Positions 23,922-32,052 of a stretch of 46,820 nt of DNA are shown here, one piece after another (the first letter of the stretch is position 1; the number at the start of each line of letters is the position of its first letter). The DNA is taken from positions 1 through 46,820 of the forward strand of contig PNKH01000060.1 of the NCBI GenBank assembly GCA_013822345.1, written 5' to 3'. The notes under the pieces are model-generated. The model saw only the letters and a list, made by a program, of their open reading frames with translations. It made no database searches and was not told where the DNA came from. The position numbers were made by a program, and so were the translations under genes. Source of the DNA: Isosphaera sp. Lineage in GTDB: Bacteria; Planctomycetota; Planctomycetia; Gemmatales; Gemmataceae.

Positions 23922-24370
23922 TCAGTCGCCCCCGTCAGCCCCTTGACGAAGGCGATCAGGCCGATGACGAACAGGACCGGCGGGTAGAAGAAGAGGGTGT
24001 CGTTCGCCAGCCCGACCACGAACCAGACGGCGGCGGCGGCCATGGCCAGCATCCCGCCGGCCACCCCGCTGTTCATCACCCCGCCCTCGAAACTCTTCCC
24101 GCCCCGCCCGGCCGGGGCCTCCCGCTCCCCCTCCTTTAACCGCCGCTCCCGCTCCCGGGCCGCGTCGCCCGGGCTCGTGAACCCGAACGGGTTGTCCGGG
24201 TCGTCGGCCGGTCGGTGCGGCTCCACCTCCTCCGCGACCGGCAGGTTCTCCTCGGGCGGCCCGGGGGCGGTCGGCGCCCGCCCGCACCTCGGGCACCGGA
24301 CGGCGCTCCCGGCGTCCCGGTCCGCGACCACGAGCGGCTGCCCGCAGTCGCACGGGAAGGTGATCGGCAT
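23922..24370 (-). CDS. Zinc-ribbon membrane protein with a probable frameshift at its C-terminus
   Basis: The N-terminus (MPITFPCDCGQPL ... VRCPRCGRAP) is a two-CxC/CxxC zinc ribbon, followed by a polar linker and two hydrophobic helices (GGMLAMAAAAVWFVVGLA; YPPVLFVIGLIAFVKGL). GGAGGGG precedes the ATG. The reading frame does not stop after the last helix but runs on for about 690 bases antisense to the neighbouring gene and into the PSD1 gene. One extra G in the G run (plus-strand C run 23929-23933) would instead give GLTGGD and a TGA at 23922-23924. I therefore place the end there, giving about 149 residues. It is a paralogue of the next gene. Confidence 0.65.
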
Positions 24371-24421
24371 GGGCGACCCCTCCGCGGATGCCTCCGGTAC
24401 CGGGCCCGGCCGGCCCGGCGG

Positions 24422-24889
24422 TCAGTCGTCGGCCCCGAGCCGGAGGGCCCCGCTGCCGACGGCCAGCAGCCCGAGCACCCCGAGCAGCACCATCCCGCCG
24501 ACCGCCTCCCCGCCGGCCTCCCGCAGCTCCGGCGCGTAGAAGACGAAGGCGGCGGCGACGAAGGCGAGGATGACCAGCCCGGCGGCCCCGACCGCCGCCC
24601 CGCGGACGACCCGCGCCGCCCGCCGCCGGTCGGGCGGCCCGTCGGCCGCCTTCTTCCGCTTCTTCGGCTTCTGCGCCGGCACGGGCGGGAGGTCGACCGC
24701 CGTGGCCACCTTCAGCGGGGCCGTGCCCGGCGTGGCGGGCTCGTCCTCCACCACCTCGAGCTCGTCGAGCGACCCCGGCTTCGGGGCGCGGTGCCGGGCC
24801 CCGCACCCCGGGCACTTCAGCCGCCGCCCGGCGTGCTCGGCGCGGACCCGCAGCGTCCTGCCGCACCCGCAATTCAGGGTGATCGGCAT
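24422..24889 (-). CDS. Zinc-ribbon membrane protein (second copy)
   Basis: A protein of 155 residues. MPITLNCGCGRTLRV and LKCPGCGARHRAP form the same zinc ribbon as the neighbour at 23922-24370. A Lys/Arg-rich stretch (KPKKRKKAADGPPDRRR) precedes two helices (AAGLVILAFVAAAFVFYA; GGMVLLGVLGLLAVGSGA). GGAGG lies six bases before the ATG. The basic stretch next to the first helix suggests that the zinc ribbon is cytoplasmic. Function is unknown; the two genes are tandem and probably duplicated. Confidence 0.75.
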   Translation of the reverse strand: MPITLNCGCGRTLRVRAEHAGRRLKCPGCGARHRAPKPGSLDELEVVEDEPATPGTAPLKVATAVDLPPVPAQKPKKRKKAADGPPDRRRAARVVRGAAVGAAGLVILAFVAAAFVFYAPELREAGGEAVGGMVLLGVLGLLAVGSGALRLGADD

Positions 24890-24900
24890 GGGCAGCCTCC

Positions 24901-24997
24901 GATTTCAGATTTCAGATTTGTGATTGACGAGTTCAAGACACGCGGGCAACCGGCCGGTGCTTTGAAATCGTCAATCACAAATCTGAAATCTAAAATC
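24901..24997. repeat. AT-rich inverted repeat with 37-bp arms
   Basis: Arms 24901-24937 and 24961-24997 pair with three mismatches around a 23-bp GC-rich loop. The arms (TTTCAGATTTGTGATTGACGA core) are AT-rich and stand out sharply from the GC-rich background. The right arm ends exactly where the S46 peptidase stop codon (24998-25000) begins, so it can also serve as that gene's 3' stem-loop. Confidence 0.9.
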
Positions 24998-27118
24998 TCA
25001 CCTCTTCCCGGCCAACTCGTCGGCCAATTCCCCGGCGTCGTACACCTTCCGCAGGGCCTCGACGATCCCCCGGCTGTCGACCGACACCGCCCGGGCCTGC
25101 TCCTGGTCGAAGATGACGTCGAGGACCAGCGACTGGATGTTCCCGTCGAAGATCAGCCCGACCACCTCCCCGGCCCGGTTCACCACCGGGCTGCCGCTGT
25201 TCCCGCCGATGATGTCCGCGGTGCAGACGAAGTTGAACGGCGTCTTCAGGTCGAGCCGGTCCTTCCGCTCGGCCCACCGCTTCGGCAGCTCGAACGGCCC
25301 CTTGTTCCCCTGCTCGGCGCTCCGCTTGTACAGCCCCTCGAAGGTCGTGTACGGCGGGACCGGCTTGCCGTCCTCGGTGTACCCCTTGACCGTCCCGAAC
25401 GCGAGCCGCAGGGTGAACGTGGCGTCCGGGTAGACCTTGTCCCCGTCCATCGCGAACCGGGCCTTCGCCAGGGCCGCGTACGCCTGCCGCTTCGGCTCGT
25501 CCACCTCCGTCTCGGACCGCTTCCGGACCGCCCGGCTCGGCCCGTCCACCAGCCGGGCCAGCTCGATCATCGGGTCCTTCAGCAGGGCCGGGTCGACCGC
25601 CTTCATCCCCTCCGCCGCCGCCTCGATCGCCTCGAACACCTTCTTGCGGAACTCCGGGTCGCGGACCTTGGTGTCGCGGATCAGCTCGAACGCCCGCTCC
25701 CGCGGCGACTTCCCGGCCAGCACCTGCTTGACCAGGTCGGAGTCCGGCCCGAGGGTGACGGCGAGGAACTGGAGCCCGTCGGCGAGCTTCAGGGTCTCCA
25801 GGTCCTCGGGGATCGGCTCGTCCGAGAAGAGCGACACCTTGAGGATCGGGATGCGGGACTTGGCGAACTCCCGGAGCCGCTCCCCGGCCGGCTTCGGCAG
25901 CTCGTCGGCCGCCCGGAGCAGGGTGCGGGCGATCCCGAACGACTGGCTGTTGAACCCGGCCGCGTTCTCCAGGACGGTCATCTCCTTGATCAGCTCCGCC
26001 CGCACCTTCTCGGCCTTGGCGACCGTGTCGAACGCCGCGAGGACTTCCGGCCCGTCCGACCGGGAGAAGCTCTTCGCGAACGCCTTCAGCCGCTCCTCCT
26101 CCTTCACCTTCCGCCCCATCAGGGCCGGGTCCATCAGCCCGGCCAGGCCGCCGATCCGGGCCTTCCGGCTGTTCTGGATGCCGAACAGTTCGTCCTCACC
26201 CTTCTGCCGGTTGTCCTCGCTCCGCTCGACCCACGACCCGAGCAGCACCTCCAGCCGGTTCAGCCGGTTCAGGAGGTACGGGTAGCCGGTGTCGCGGAGG
26301 TACTTCAGCTCCTCGACGGTGTTCCCGCGGTTCGTCCGCCCGGGGTGCCCGGACACGAACACCAGCTCGCCCTCCTTCGACCCGTTCGGGCTCCACGTCA
26401 GGTGGTGCTCGCACTTCAGCGGCTTGTCGTTCTCGTAGACGCGGAAGAAGCAGATGTCGAGGTCGTACCGCGGGAACTCGAAGTTGTCCGGGTCGCCGCC
26501 GAAGAACGCGATCTGCTTCTCGGGGGCGAACACCAGCCGGACGTCGGTGTACCGCCGGGCCGTGTACAGGTGGTACTGGCCGCCGGCGTACAGGGTGACG
26601 ACGTCGCCCCGGACGTTGGCCTTCTCGTCCGACGCCGCGTTCTGCAGCTCGGCGATCTTCGCCTGGCGGAGCTTGAACGCCTCGGCCGCCGGGGTGCCGG
26701 CCGGGACCGCCCCCTCGACCTCGGCGGTCACGTCCTTGATCCCGATGAGGACGTTGAGTTCGAGCCCCTTACACTTCAGCTCCTGGTCGCGGGTCCTGGC
26801 GTGGAACCCGTCCCGGAGGAAGTTCCTCTCCTTCGTGCTGAGCTTCTGGATGTCGTCGGCCCCGACGTGGTGGTTGGTCATGACCAGGCCGTCCGGGGAG
26901 ACGAAGCTGCCGGACCCGCCGGAGTTGAACCGGACGCTGGACAGGCGGACGTGGTCGAGCCACTTCTGGTCGGGCTCGAACCCGTACCGCTCCTTGAGGA
27001 GGGCGCGGGGCGGGTTGCTGAACAACCACATCCCCTCGTCGCCGTGGGTGGTGTCGGGGGTCATGAAGAGGCCCGTGAGGGCGGCGGCGGCCGCCAGGAC
27101 CGGGACGCGGGGACGCAT
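24998..27118 (-). CDS. S46 family dipeptidyl-peptidase (DPP7/DPP11 type)
   Basis: An exported serine exopeptidase of 706 residues that removes dipeptides from peptide N-termini in the periplasm. A signal peptide (VPVLAAAAALTGLFM) precedes DEGMWLFSN, the usual mature N-terminus. The chymotrypsin-like triad is visible: His in MTNHHVG (about 83-84), Asp in GGDPDNFEFPR (about 212) and Ser in GGNSGSPV (about 641). The helical cap lies between. FDGN shortly after the Ser places Gly at the position that, as I recall, is Gly in DPP7 (hydrophobic P1) and Arg in DPP11 (acidic P1), so DPP7-like specificity is the better guess. GGAG lies upstream of the ATG, and the minus-strand TATAAC at 27173-27168 is a possible -10. 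Confidence 0.92.
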   Translation of the reverse strand: MRPRVPVLAAAAALTGLFMTPDTTHGDEGMWLFSNPPRALLKERYGFEPDQKWLDHVRLSSVRFNSGGSGSFVSPDGLVMTNHHVGADDIQKLSTKERNFLRDGFHARTRDQELKCKGLELNVLIGIKDVTAEVEGAVPAGTPAAEAFKLRQAKIAELQNAASDEKANVRGDVVTLYAGGQYHLYTARRYTDVRLVFAPEKQIAFFGGDPDNFEFPRYDLDICFFRVYENDKPLKCEHHLTWSPNGSKEGELVFVSGHPGRTNRGNTVEELKYLRDTGYPYLLNRLNRLEVLLGSWVERSEDNRQKGEDELFGIQNSRKARIGGLAGLMDPALMGRKVKEEERLKAFAKSFSRSDGPEVLAAFDTVAKAEKVRAELIKEMTVLENAAGFNSQSFGIARTLLRAADELPKPAGERLREFAKSRIPILKVSLFSDEPIPEDLETLKLADGLQFLAVTLGPDSDLVKQVLAGKSPRERAFELIRDTKVRDPEFRKKVFEAIEAAAEGMKAVDPALLKDPMIELARLVDGPSRAVRKRSETEVDEPKRQAYAALAKARFAMDGDKVYPDATFTLRLAFGTVKGYTEDGKPVPPYTTFEGLYKRSAEQGNKGPFELPKRWAERKDRLDLKTPFNFVCTADIIGGNSGSPVVNRAGEVVGLIFDGNIQSLVLDVIFDQEQARAVSVDSRGIVEALRKVYDAGELADELAGKR

Positions 27119-27196
27119 GCGGGGGGTCTCCGGGACCGGGCGGCGGGCGGGCCGCCGGTGCGGCAGGTTATAGGCGGCGGCGGGCGGCGGGGCGGG

Positions 27197-27225
27197 TTAC
27201 CCCCGCGGCGCCGGCGGGGTATGAT
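27197..27225 (+). promoter_or_regulatory. Possible promoter for the TPR protein
   Basis: TATGAT (27220-27225) matches the -10 consensus at five of six positions; TTACCC (27197-27202), 17 bases upstream, is a weak -35. The start codon is 38 bases downstream. The 144-bp gap is a divergent promoter region shared with the S46 gene. Confidence 0.4.
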
Positions 27226-27262
27226 AACCCGGACCGACCGCCCCCAACGGACCCGCCCCGCC

Positions 27263-28519
27263 ATGCCGCGCGACCGGAACACCGACGACGCCCAGGACCT
27301 GTTCACCCGCGGCCACCGGGCGTTCAACGCCGGCGACCACCGGGAGGCGGTCGAGTGCTTCTCCCGGGCGATCCGGCTGCGGCCGGACGTGGCGGTGGCG
27401 TACCGGTTCCGGGCGTACGCCCACCTCGAGCTCGGCGACCGGGTGAGCGCCCTGAACGACCTCGACCAGGCGATCCGGCTCAAGCCGGACGACCCGCAGG
27501 CGTTCGCCGACCGGGCGGCCGAGCTGTACGCCCAGAAGGCGTTCGACCAGGCCGTCGCGGACTGCGACACGGTGCTGTCACTGGACCCCGGGCGGGCCCC
27601 GATGTACGGGCTGCGCGGGCGGTGCCACGCCGACCGCGGGGACACCGAGAGCGCCCTGAAGGACTACGCCGCGGCGCTCGCCGGCGACCCCGAGAACGCC
27701 GCCAAGTACCTGCTGTGGCGGGCGCAGTTGCACCTCGACTGCGAGGACTTCGCAGCGGCCGACGCGGACGCCTCGGCGGCGCTCCTGGCCGACCCGACCG
27801 ACCCGGAGGCGCACTACACCCGCGGGGCGGCGCGGCAGCAGGCGGGCGACCCGGCGGCGGCGGCCGACGACTTCTCCGCGGCGCTGCGGCTCGCCCCGGA
27901 CCACGCCCCGGCGCTGCTCGGGCGGGCGGTCTGCCACTTCGTCCGGAAGGACCACGCGGCGGCGGCGGCGGACGCGGACCGGGTGGTGCGGCTCGCCCCG
28001 GGGCTGGTAAAGGGGTACGAGCTGCGCGGCATGGCCCGGAAGGCGCTCGGCGACCTGGCCGGGGCGCAGGCGGACTTCGACGAGGCGATCCGGCTCGCGC
28101 CGGGGGCGGTGATGCCGTACAACTTCCGGGCCGGGGTGCACTACGCCCGGGGGAACTACGCGGCGGCGGTGCGGGACCACATGGAGGCGCTGAAGAAGGA
28201 CCCGCGGCACCCCGGGACGTTCAACCAGTTGGCGTGGGTGTGGAGCACCTGCCCGGACCCGGACGTGCGGAACGGCCAGCAGGCCCGCGGCTGCGCGACC
28301 CGGGCGTGCGAGCTGACCGACTGGGCCGAGCCGGGGTTCCTGGACACGCTGGCGGCGGCGTGCGCCGAGTGCGGGGAGTTCGACGAGGCGGTGAAGTGGC
28401 AGGAGAAGGCGATGGGGCTCTTGAACGGCGACGCGGAGCGGGAGGCGGACTACCAGGTGCGGCTGGACCTGTACCGCCAGCGGAAGCCGGCCCGGGTGGT
28501 CGGCAGCGCGGCGCAGTAG
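27263..28519 (+). CDS. TPR-repeat protein
   Basis: A protein of 418 residues built from about nine consecutive tetratricopeptide units, each with the A-x-x-x-Y/F ... A-I-x-L-x-P pattern (for example HRAFNAGDHREAVECFSRAIRLRP and GMARKALGDLAGAQADFDEAIRLAP). The last 90 residues deviate (FNQLAWVWSTCPDPDVRNGQQA), a tail I associate with TPR proteins of planctomycetes. No signal peptide is seen, so it is probably cytoplasmic and binds proteins. The stop TAG (28517-28519) is part of a long palindrome that starts at 28516, so the final codon may have been supplied by the insertion. Confidence 0.85.
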   Translation: MPRDRNTDDAQDLFTRGHRAFNAGDHREAVECFSRAIRLRPDVAVAYRFRAYAHLELGDRVSALNDLDQAIRLKPDDPQAFADRAAELYAQKAFDQAVADCDTVLSLDPGRAPMYGLRGRCHADRGDTESALKDYAAALAGDPENAAKYLLWRAQLHLDCEDFAAADADASAALLADPTDPEAHYTRGAARQQAGDPAAAADDFSAALRLAPDHAPALLGRAVCHFVRKDHAAAAADADRVVRLAPGLVKGYELRGMARKALGDLAGAQADFDEAIRLAPGAVMPYNFRAGVHYARGNYAAAVRDHMEALKKDPRHPGTFNQLAWVWSTCPDPDVRNGQQARGCATRACELTDWAEPGFLDTLAAACAECGEFDEAVKWQEKAMGLLNGDAEREADYQVRLDLYRQRKPARVVGSAAQ

Positions 28520-28606
28520 GGTGCGTCGAGGCCCGCTTCGGGCCGACGACGCACCGGGCGGCGCTTGGTGCGTCGTCGGCCCGAAGCGGGCCTCGACGCA
28601 CCCTAC
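28516..28606. repeat. Palindrome with 40-bp perfect arms
   Basis: Arms 28516-28555 and 28567-28606 are perfect over 40 bp, with an 11-bp loop. The outer end reads GTAGGGTGCGTC, a start I recall from dispersed repeats in several phyla. It separates the TPR gene from the methyltransferase and contains the TPR stop codon; its right end is 11 bp before the methyltransferase ATG. Confidence 0.93.
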
Positions 28607-28616
28607 GGAAGCACCC

Positions 28617-30146
28617 ATGTCCGACCCGTACGACGACGTCCCGTACGACATCCACCCGTTCCCGCAGACCCACCCGTCCCGCCTCGCCGCCGTCGCCACC
28701 CTGTTCGGCCTCGACCCCCCGCCGGTCGACCATTGCCGCGTCCTCGAGCTCGGCTGCGCCCACGGCGGCAACCTCCTCCCCCTCGCCGAAGCGTTCCCCC
28801 ACGCCACATTCGTCGGGGTCGACGCGTCCGCCCGCCAGGTCGCCGACGCCGACCGGACCGCCCGCGCCGCCAACCTGTCCAACGTCACCCTCCGGCACGC
28901 CGACATCCTCGACATCGACGCCGGCTACGGGTTGTTCGACACCGTCCTCTGCCACGGCGTCTTCTCGTGGGTGCCGGAGCCCGTCCGCCGGAAGATCCTC
29001 GACGTGTGCGCCGCCCACCTCACCCCGAACGGGGTGGCGTACGTCAGCTACAACACGTACCCGGGGTGGCACCTCCGCGGGGCGGTCCGGGACATGATGC
29101 GGTACCACGCCGCCCGGTTCGCCGACCCCCGCGAGCGGATCGGCCAGGCCCGCGCCCTCCTCGACTTCCTCGCCCAGGCCTCCGCCAACGACACCGGCCC
29201 GTACGGCACCCTGCTGCGCACCGAACTCGGCCGGGTCCGCGAGCTGTCCGACAGCTACCTGTACCACGAGCACCTGGAGGCGGTGAACGACCCGCTGTAC
29301 TTCCACCAGTTCGCGGAGCTGGCCGCCCGGCACGGGCTGCGGTACCTCGGCGAGGCGCGGGTCGGGACGATGGTGGCGACGAACTTCACCCCGGACGTGC
29401 GGAAGGGTGTCGAGGCGCTGGCCGCCGACCCGGTCCAGACCGAGCAGTACCTCGACTTCGTCCGCAACCGGACCTTCCGCGAGTCGCTCCTGGTCCGCGC
29501 CGACGCCGCCCCGGACTGGGCGATCCGCCCGGATGCGGTCCGCCGCCTCCACGTCGGCCTCGCGCACCGCCCGGACGGCGACGCCACCGACTTCTCGCCG
29601 AAGACGACGGCCCGCTACCGGACGCCGTCCGGGCTGACGATCTCGACCAGCAGGCCGGCGCTGAAGGCGGCGATGCGGGTGCTCGGGGCGGCGTGGCCGG
29701 GGACGGCGCCGTTCGCCGAGTTGGAGGCCGGGGTGGCCGGGTTGCTCGGGGCGGCGGACGCCGGCCTGGCGGCGGTCGTGCTGAACACGTACCTGGCGTC
29801 GGACCTGTTGGAGTTGCACGCCGCGGCGGTCCCGGCGGTGCGGGTCGGGGAGCGGCCGGCGGCGCTGGCGGTGGCCCGCGCCCGGCTGGCCGCCGGGGAA
29901 GACGGGGCCGCGACCCGGCGGCACGAGTTCTACCGGGCGACGGACCTCGACCGTCACCTGATCCCGCTGCTCGACGGCACCCGCGACCGGGCCGCGCTGG
30001 TCGACCGGATGGCCGGGGTCGGCGGGTTCCGGGTGGAGCAGGACGGCCGGCCGGTGACCGACCCGGCGGCCCGGCGGGCGGCGCTGGGGCGGATGGTCGA
30101 CGAGGCGTTGGACCGTTACGCGGAGGTGGGGCTGCTGACGGGGTGA
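28617..30146 (+). CDS. SAM-dependent methyltransferase with methyltransferase-regulatory domain
   Basis: A protein of 509 residues. YDIHPFPQTHPSRLAAVATL opens the family; VLELGCAHGGN (42-52) is the SAM-binding motif I, and FVGVDASARQVADA is motif II. HGVFSWVPE and NGVAYVSYNTYPGW complete the class I fold. From about 215 to 310 is the regulatory-type segment (YLYHEHLEAVNDPLYFHQFAELAARHGLRYLGEA) characteristic of the MethyTransf_Reg family (PF10119). The C-terminal 180 residues are helical. The substrate is unknown. I took the ATG at 28617 because the conserved start follows it immediately; upstream in-frame codons belong to the palindrome. No good Shine-Dalgarno is seen. Confidence 0.88.
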   Translation: MSDPYDDVPYDIHPFPQTHPSRLAAVATLFGLDPPPVDHCRVLELGCAHGGNLLPLAEAFPHATFVGVDASARQVADADRTARAANLSNVTLRHADILDIDAGYGLFDTVLCHGVFSWVPEPVRRKILDVCAAHLTPNGVAYVSYNTYPGWHLRGAVRDMMRYHAARFADPRERIGQARALLDFLAQASANDTGPYGTLLRTELGRVRELSDSYLYHEHLEAVNDPLYFHQFAELAARHGLRYLGEARVGTMVATNFTPDVRKGVEALAADPVQTEQYLDFVRNRTFRESLLVRADAAPDWAIRPDAVRRLHVGLAHRPDGDATDFSPKTTARYRTPSGLTISTSRPALKAAMRVLGAAWPGTAPFAELEAGVAGLLGAADAGLAAVVLNTYLASDLLELHAAAVPAVRVGERPAALAVARARLAAGEDGAATRRHEFYRATDLDRHLIPLLDGTRDRAALVDRMAGVGGFRVEQDGRPVTDPAARRAALGRMVDEALDRYAEVGLLTG

Positions 30147-30180
30147 GCGGCAGCCGGGAGGGGCGGACGCGGCCGGTCTT

Positions 30181-30381
30181 CTCGGCAGGTGGCGCCCCTC
30201 ACCCGGCCCCGGCGAAGCGCCGGGGCCGACCTCTCCCCAGCGGGGAGAGGTGGGGGCTTCGGGCTTCCTCGTCAGCTTCCCGGATCGGTGACCTGGGGAC
30301 GGGCCGCACCACCCCCACCTCTCCCCGCTGGGGAGAGGTCGCCGGCGCCTCGCCGGCGGGTGAGGGGCACCACCTGCCGAG
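30181..30381. repeat. Compound inverted repeat, MITE-like
   Basis: Outer arms 30181-30205 and 30357-30381 pair at 24 of 25 positions. Inner arms 30227-30256 and 30312-30341 pair perfectly over 30 bp, and each contains its own CCTCTCCCC/GGGGAGAGG hairpin. Between outer and inner arms lie two different small GC hairpins, and the centre is a 55-bp spacer. It lies between convergent genes. A decayed half-copy is at 5042-5118. No transposase was seen. Confidence 0.85.
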
Positions 30382-30438
30382 CCGACCGGCGGCCGACACG
30401 GGCCGAACGCCGGCGGTGCTGCGGCGGACGCCCGGTCC

Positions 30439-31848
30439 TCACAGCCGCCCGGTCACCGGCTCGACGGCGAAGGTGACGGCGTCGGCGGTGACCACCGCCG
30501 GCAGCGGCAGCGCCGCCCGGTCGTGGCACACCCGGTCGTCGACCCGGAACGGGCCGCCGGGGACCCGCACCCCGAGCCCGTCCTTCGACCGGTACAGCAG
30601 CACGTGGGCCGGCAGCCCCGGGACCGGGACGTGCGCCGCCGGGCCGGGGCCGAGCAGCAACTCGTTCGCCATCAGCAGCACCCCGTCGACCGCGACCGGC
30701 AGCCGGTGCCCGCTGGTCAGCTCCAGCCGGGCGGTCGAGCTGACCGCGACCGGGCGGTGGAACAGGAACTGGCACGTCGCCCCGAGCGTCACCCGGTCCC
30801 CGGGGGCCAGGCCGCACCGGGCCGACCCCCTCCCGTTCACCGTCACCCCCTTCCCGCTCTCCACCACGTACCCCTCGCCGTCCCGGGTCACCTCGGCGTG
30901 CAGCCGGGACACGTCGGCGAACAGCGGCACGTCGACCGGCCCGTCGGCCGTCGCCTGCCCGAACGTGACCCGGTTGCCGAGGCACACCAGGTACCCGCCG
31001 ACCCCGTCCACCCACAGGAGGAACCGCTTCGGCAGGCCCGGCCCGGCGGCCGGGGCCGGCGGGGTGAACGGGTGGCCGGTGCCGCTGGCGGATGTCGCGA
31101 CCGGATAGTCCCCGGTCACCGTCGCCCGCGCCGCCTCCGCCGGCTGGTCCAGCTCCATCACCGCCGTCCACGCCCGCCCGCGGACCGTCTTCGCCTCCCG
31201 GTGCTCCGGGGCGGCCACCAGCACCTCCTCGGCCGCGTCCAGGGCGCCGCGCCACCGCCGGGCCTCGGCCGCGTCGTACAGCCGGCCGACCGCCTCCCGG
31301 AACCGGGCGTGCCGGGCCTCCACCTCCGCCCGGTATCGGTCCAGCCCGTCCGGCCGGGGGAGCCGGGGGCGGAGGCGGTCGAGTTCGGCGACGGCCCGGA
31401 GGAACTCCCCGCGGTCGGCCAGGTCGGCGGCCGCGGCCCAGTCCCGGGCGGCGTCCTCCAGCCGGTCCAGGTCGGGGGACCGGACCCCGTGGTCCCGGAG
31501 CCGGCCGGCGGCCGCGGCGGCGTCGAGCGGGTTGCCGGCCTCCAGGGCGGCCCGGGCCTGGACCAGCCCGAGTCGGACCAGGGTCTGCCGCAGTCCGGCC
31601 ACCGCCCCGTCGTCCCGGTTCAGGGCCTCGGCGGCCGCGAGGTCGGCCCACGCCGCCCCGGGGTCGGCGTGGTCGAGCGCCTTGGTGGCCCGGGCGACGT
31701 ACGCCCGGACCACCTCCCGGGCGAGCCGGATCGCTCGCCGGTATCCGGCGGCGACGTGCGGGGCGATCAGCCGGTGGGCGTCCTCCGGGCGGCTGTCGGC
31801 CATCGCCTCCTGGGCCTGTCGCAGGGCGAGCCACGGGGAGTCGGACAT
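30439..31848 (-). CDS. FHA-domain protein with helical N-terminal region
   Basis: A protein of 469 residues, likely cytoplasmic. Residues 1-245 are Ala/Arg-rich helical repeats of TPR-like character. Residues about 275-360 form a beta-sandwich compatible with a forkhead-associated domain: YLVCLGNRVTFGQ, DVPLFADVSRLHAEVTRDG (Ser-Arg-Leu-His is the key phosphopeptide-binding signature) and GKGVTVNGR (Asn). Such domains bind phosphothreonine, so this is a candidate reader for the window's Ser/Thr kinases (inference). A further beta-rich region (360-469) may be a second, degenerate module. The ATG at 31848 starts the only plausible N-terminus; no strong Shine-Dalgarno is visible. Confidence 0.8.
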   Translation of the reverse strand: MSDSPWLALRQAQEAMADSRPEDAHRLIAPHVAAGYRRAIRLAREVVRAYVARATKALDHADPGAAWADLAAAEALNRDDGAVAGLRQTLVRLGLVQARAALEAGNPLDAAAAAGRLRDHGVRSPDLDRLEDAARDWAAAADLADRGEFLRAVAELDRLRPRLPRPDGLDRYRAEVEARHARFREAVGRLYDAAEARRWRGALDAAEEVLVAAPEHREAKTVRGRAWTAVMELDQPAEAARATVTGDYPVATSASGTGHPFTPPAPAAGPGLPKRFLLWVDGVGGYLVCLGNRVTFGQATADGPVDVPLFADVSRLHAEVTRDGEGYVVESGKGVTVNGRGSARCGLAPGDRVTLGATCQFLFHRPVAVSSTARLELTSGHRLPVAVDGVLLMANELLLGPGPAAHVPVPGLPAHVLLYRSKDGLGVRVPGGPFRVDDRVCHDRAALPLPAVVTADAVTFAVEPVTGRL

Positions 31849-31908
31849 GGGGGCGGACCGGGGCGACGGGGAACGGACACCGTTCAGGGTAGGGGCGGGC
31901 GGCCGCCC

Positions 31909-31975
31909 GGGCGAGCCGGGAGCGTGAGCGGCCGGAGGACGCTTCCCTCCGGTCGCTCACGCTCCCGGCTCGCCC
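31909..31975. repeat. Palindrome with 30-bp arms (one mismatch)
   Basis: Arms 31909-31938 and 31946-31975 pair with a single mismatch around a 7-bp loop. The arm (GGGCGAGCCGGGAGCGTGAG start) is the full-length version of the half-copies inside the second kinase. It ends 11 bp upstream of the -35 box of the glycan operon promoter. Confidence 0.9.
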
Positions 31976-31986
31976 AGATCCCCGCC

Positions 31987-32015
31987 TTGACACGGCTTCC
32001 CAGGGGCCGTATGGG
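31987..32015 (+). promoter_or_regulatory. Sigma70-like promoter of the glycan operon
   Basis: A perfect TTGACA (31987-31992) is 17 bases upstream of TATGGG (32010-32015). A predicted start near 32022 leaves a leader of about 30 nt that contains the GGAGG at 32041-32045. Confidence 0.65.
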
Positions 32016-32052
32016 TAGCCGACTTCCGCCGGACCCGCACGGAGGCCGACCG

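Noticed and set aside
28521-28616. N-terminal extension of the methyltransferase.
   Set aside because: It is translation of the 28516-28606 palindrome; the conserved family start is at 28617.
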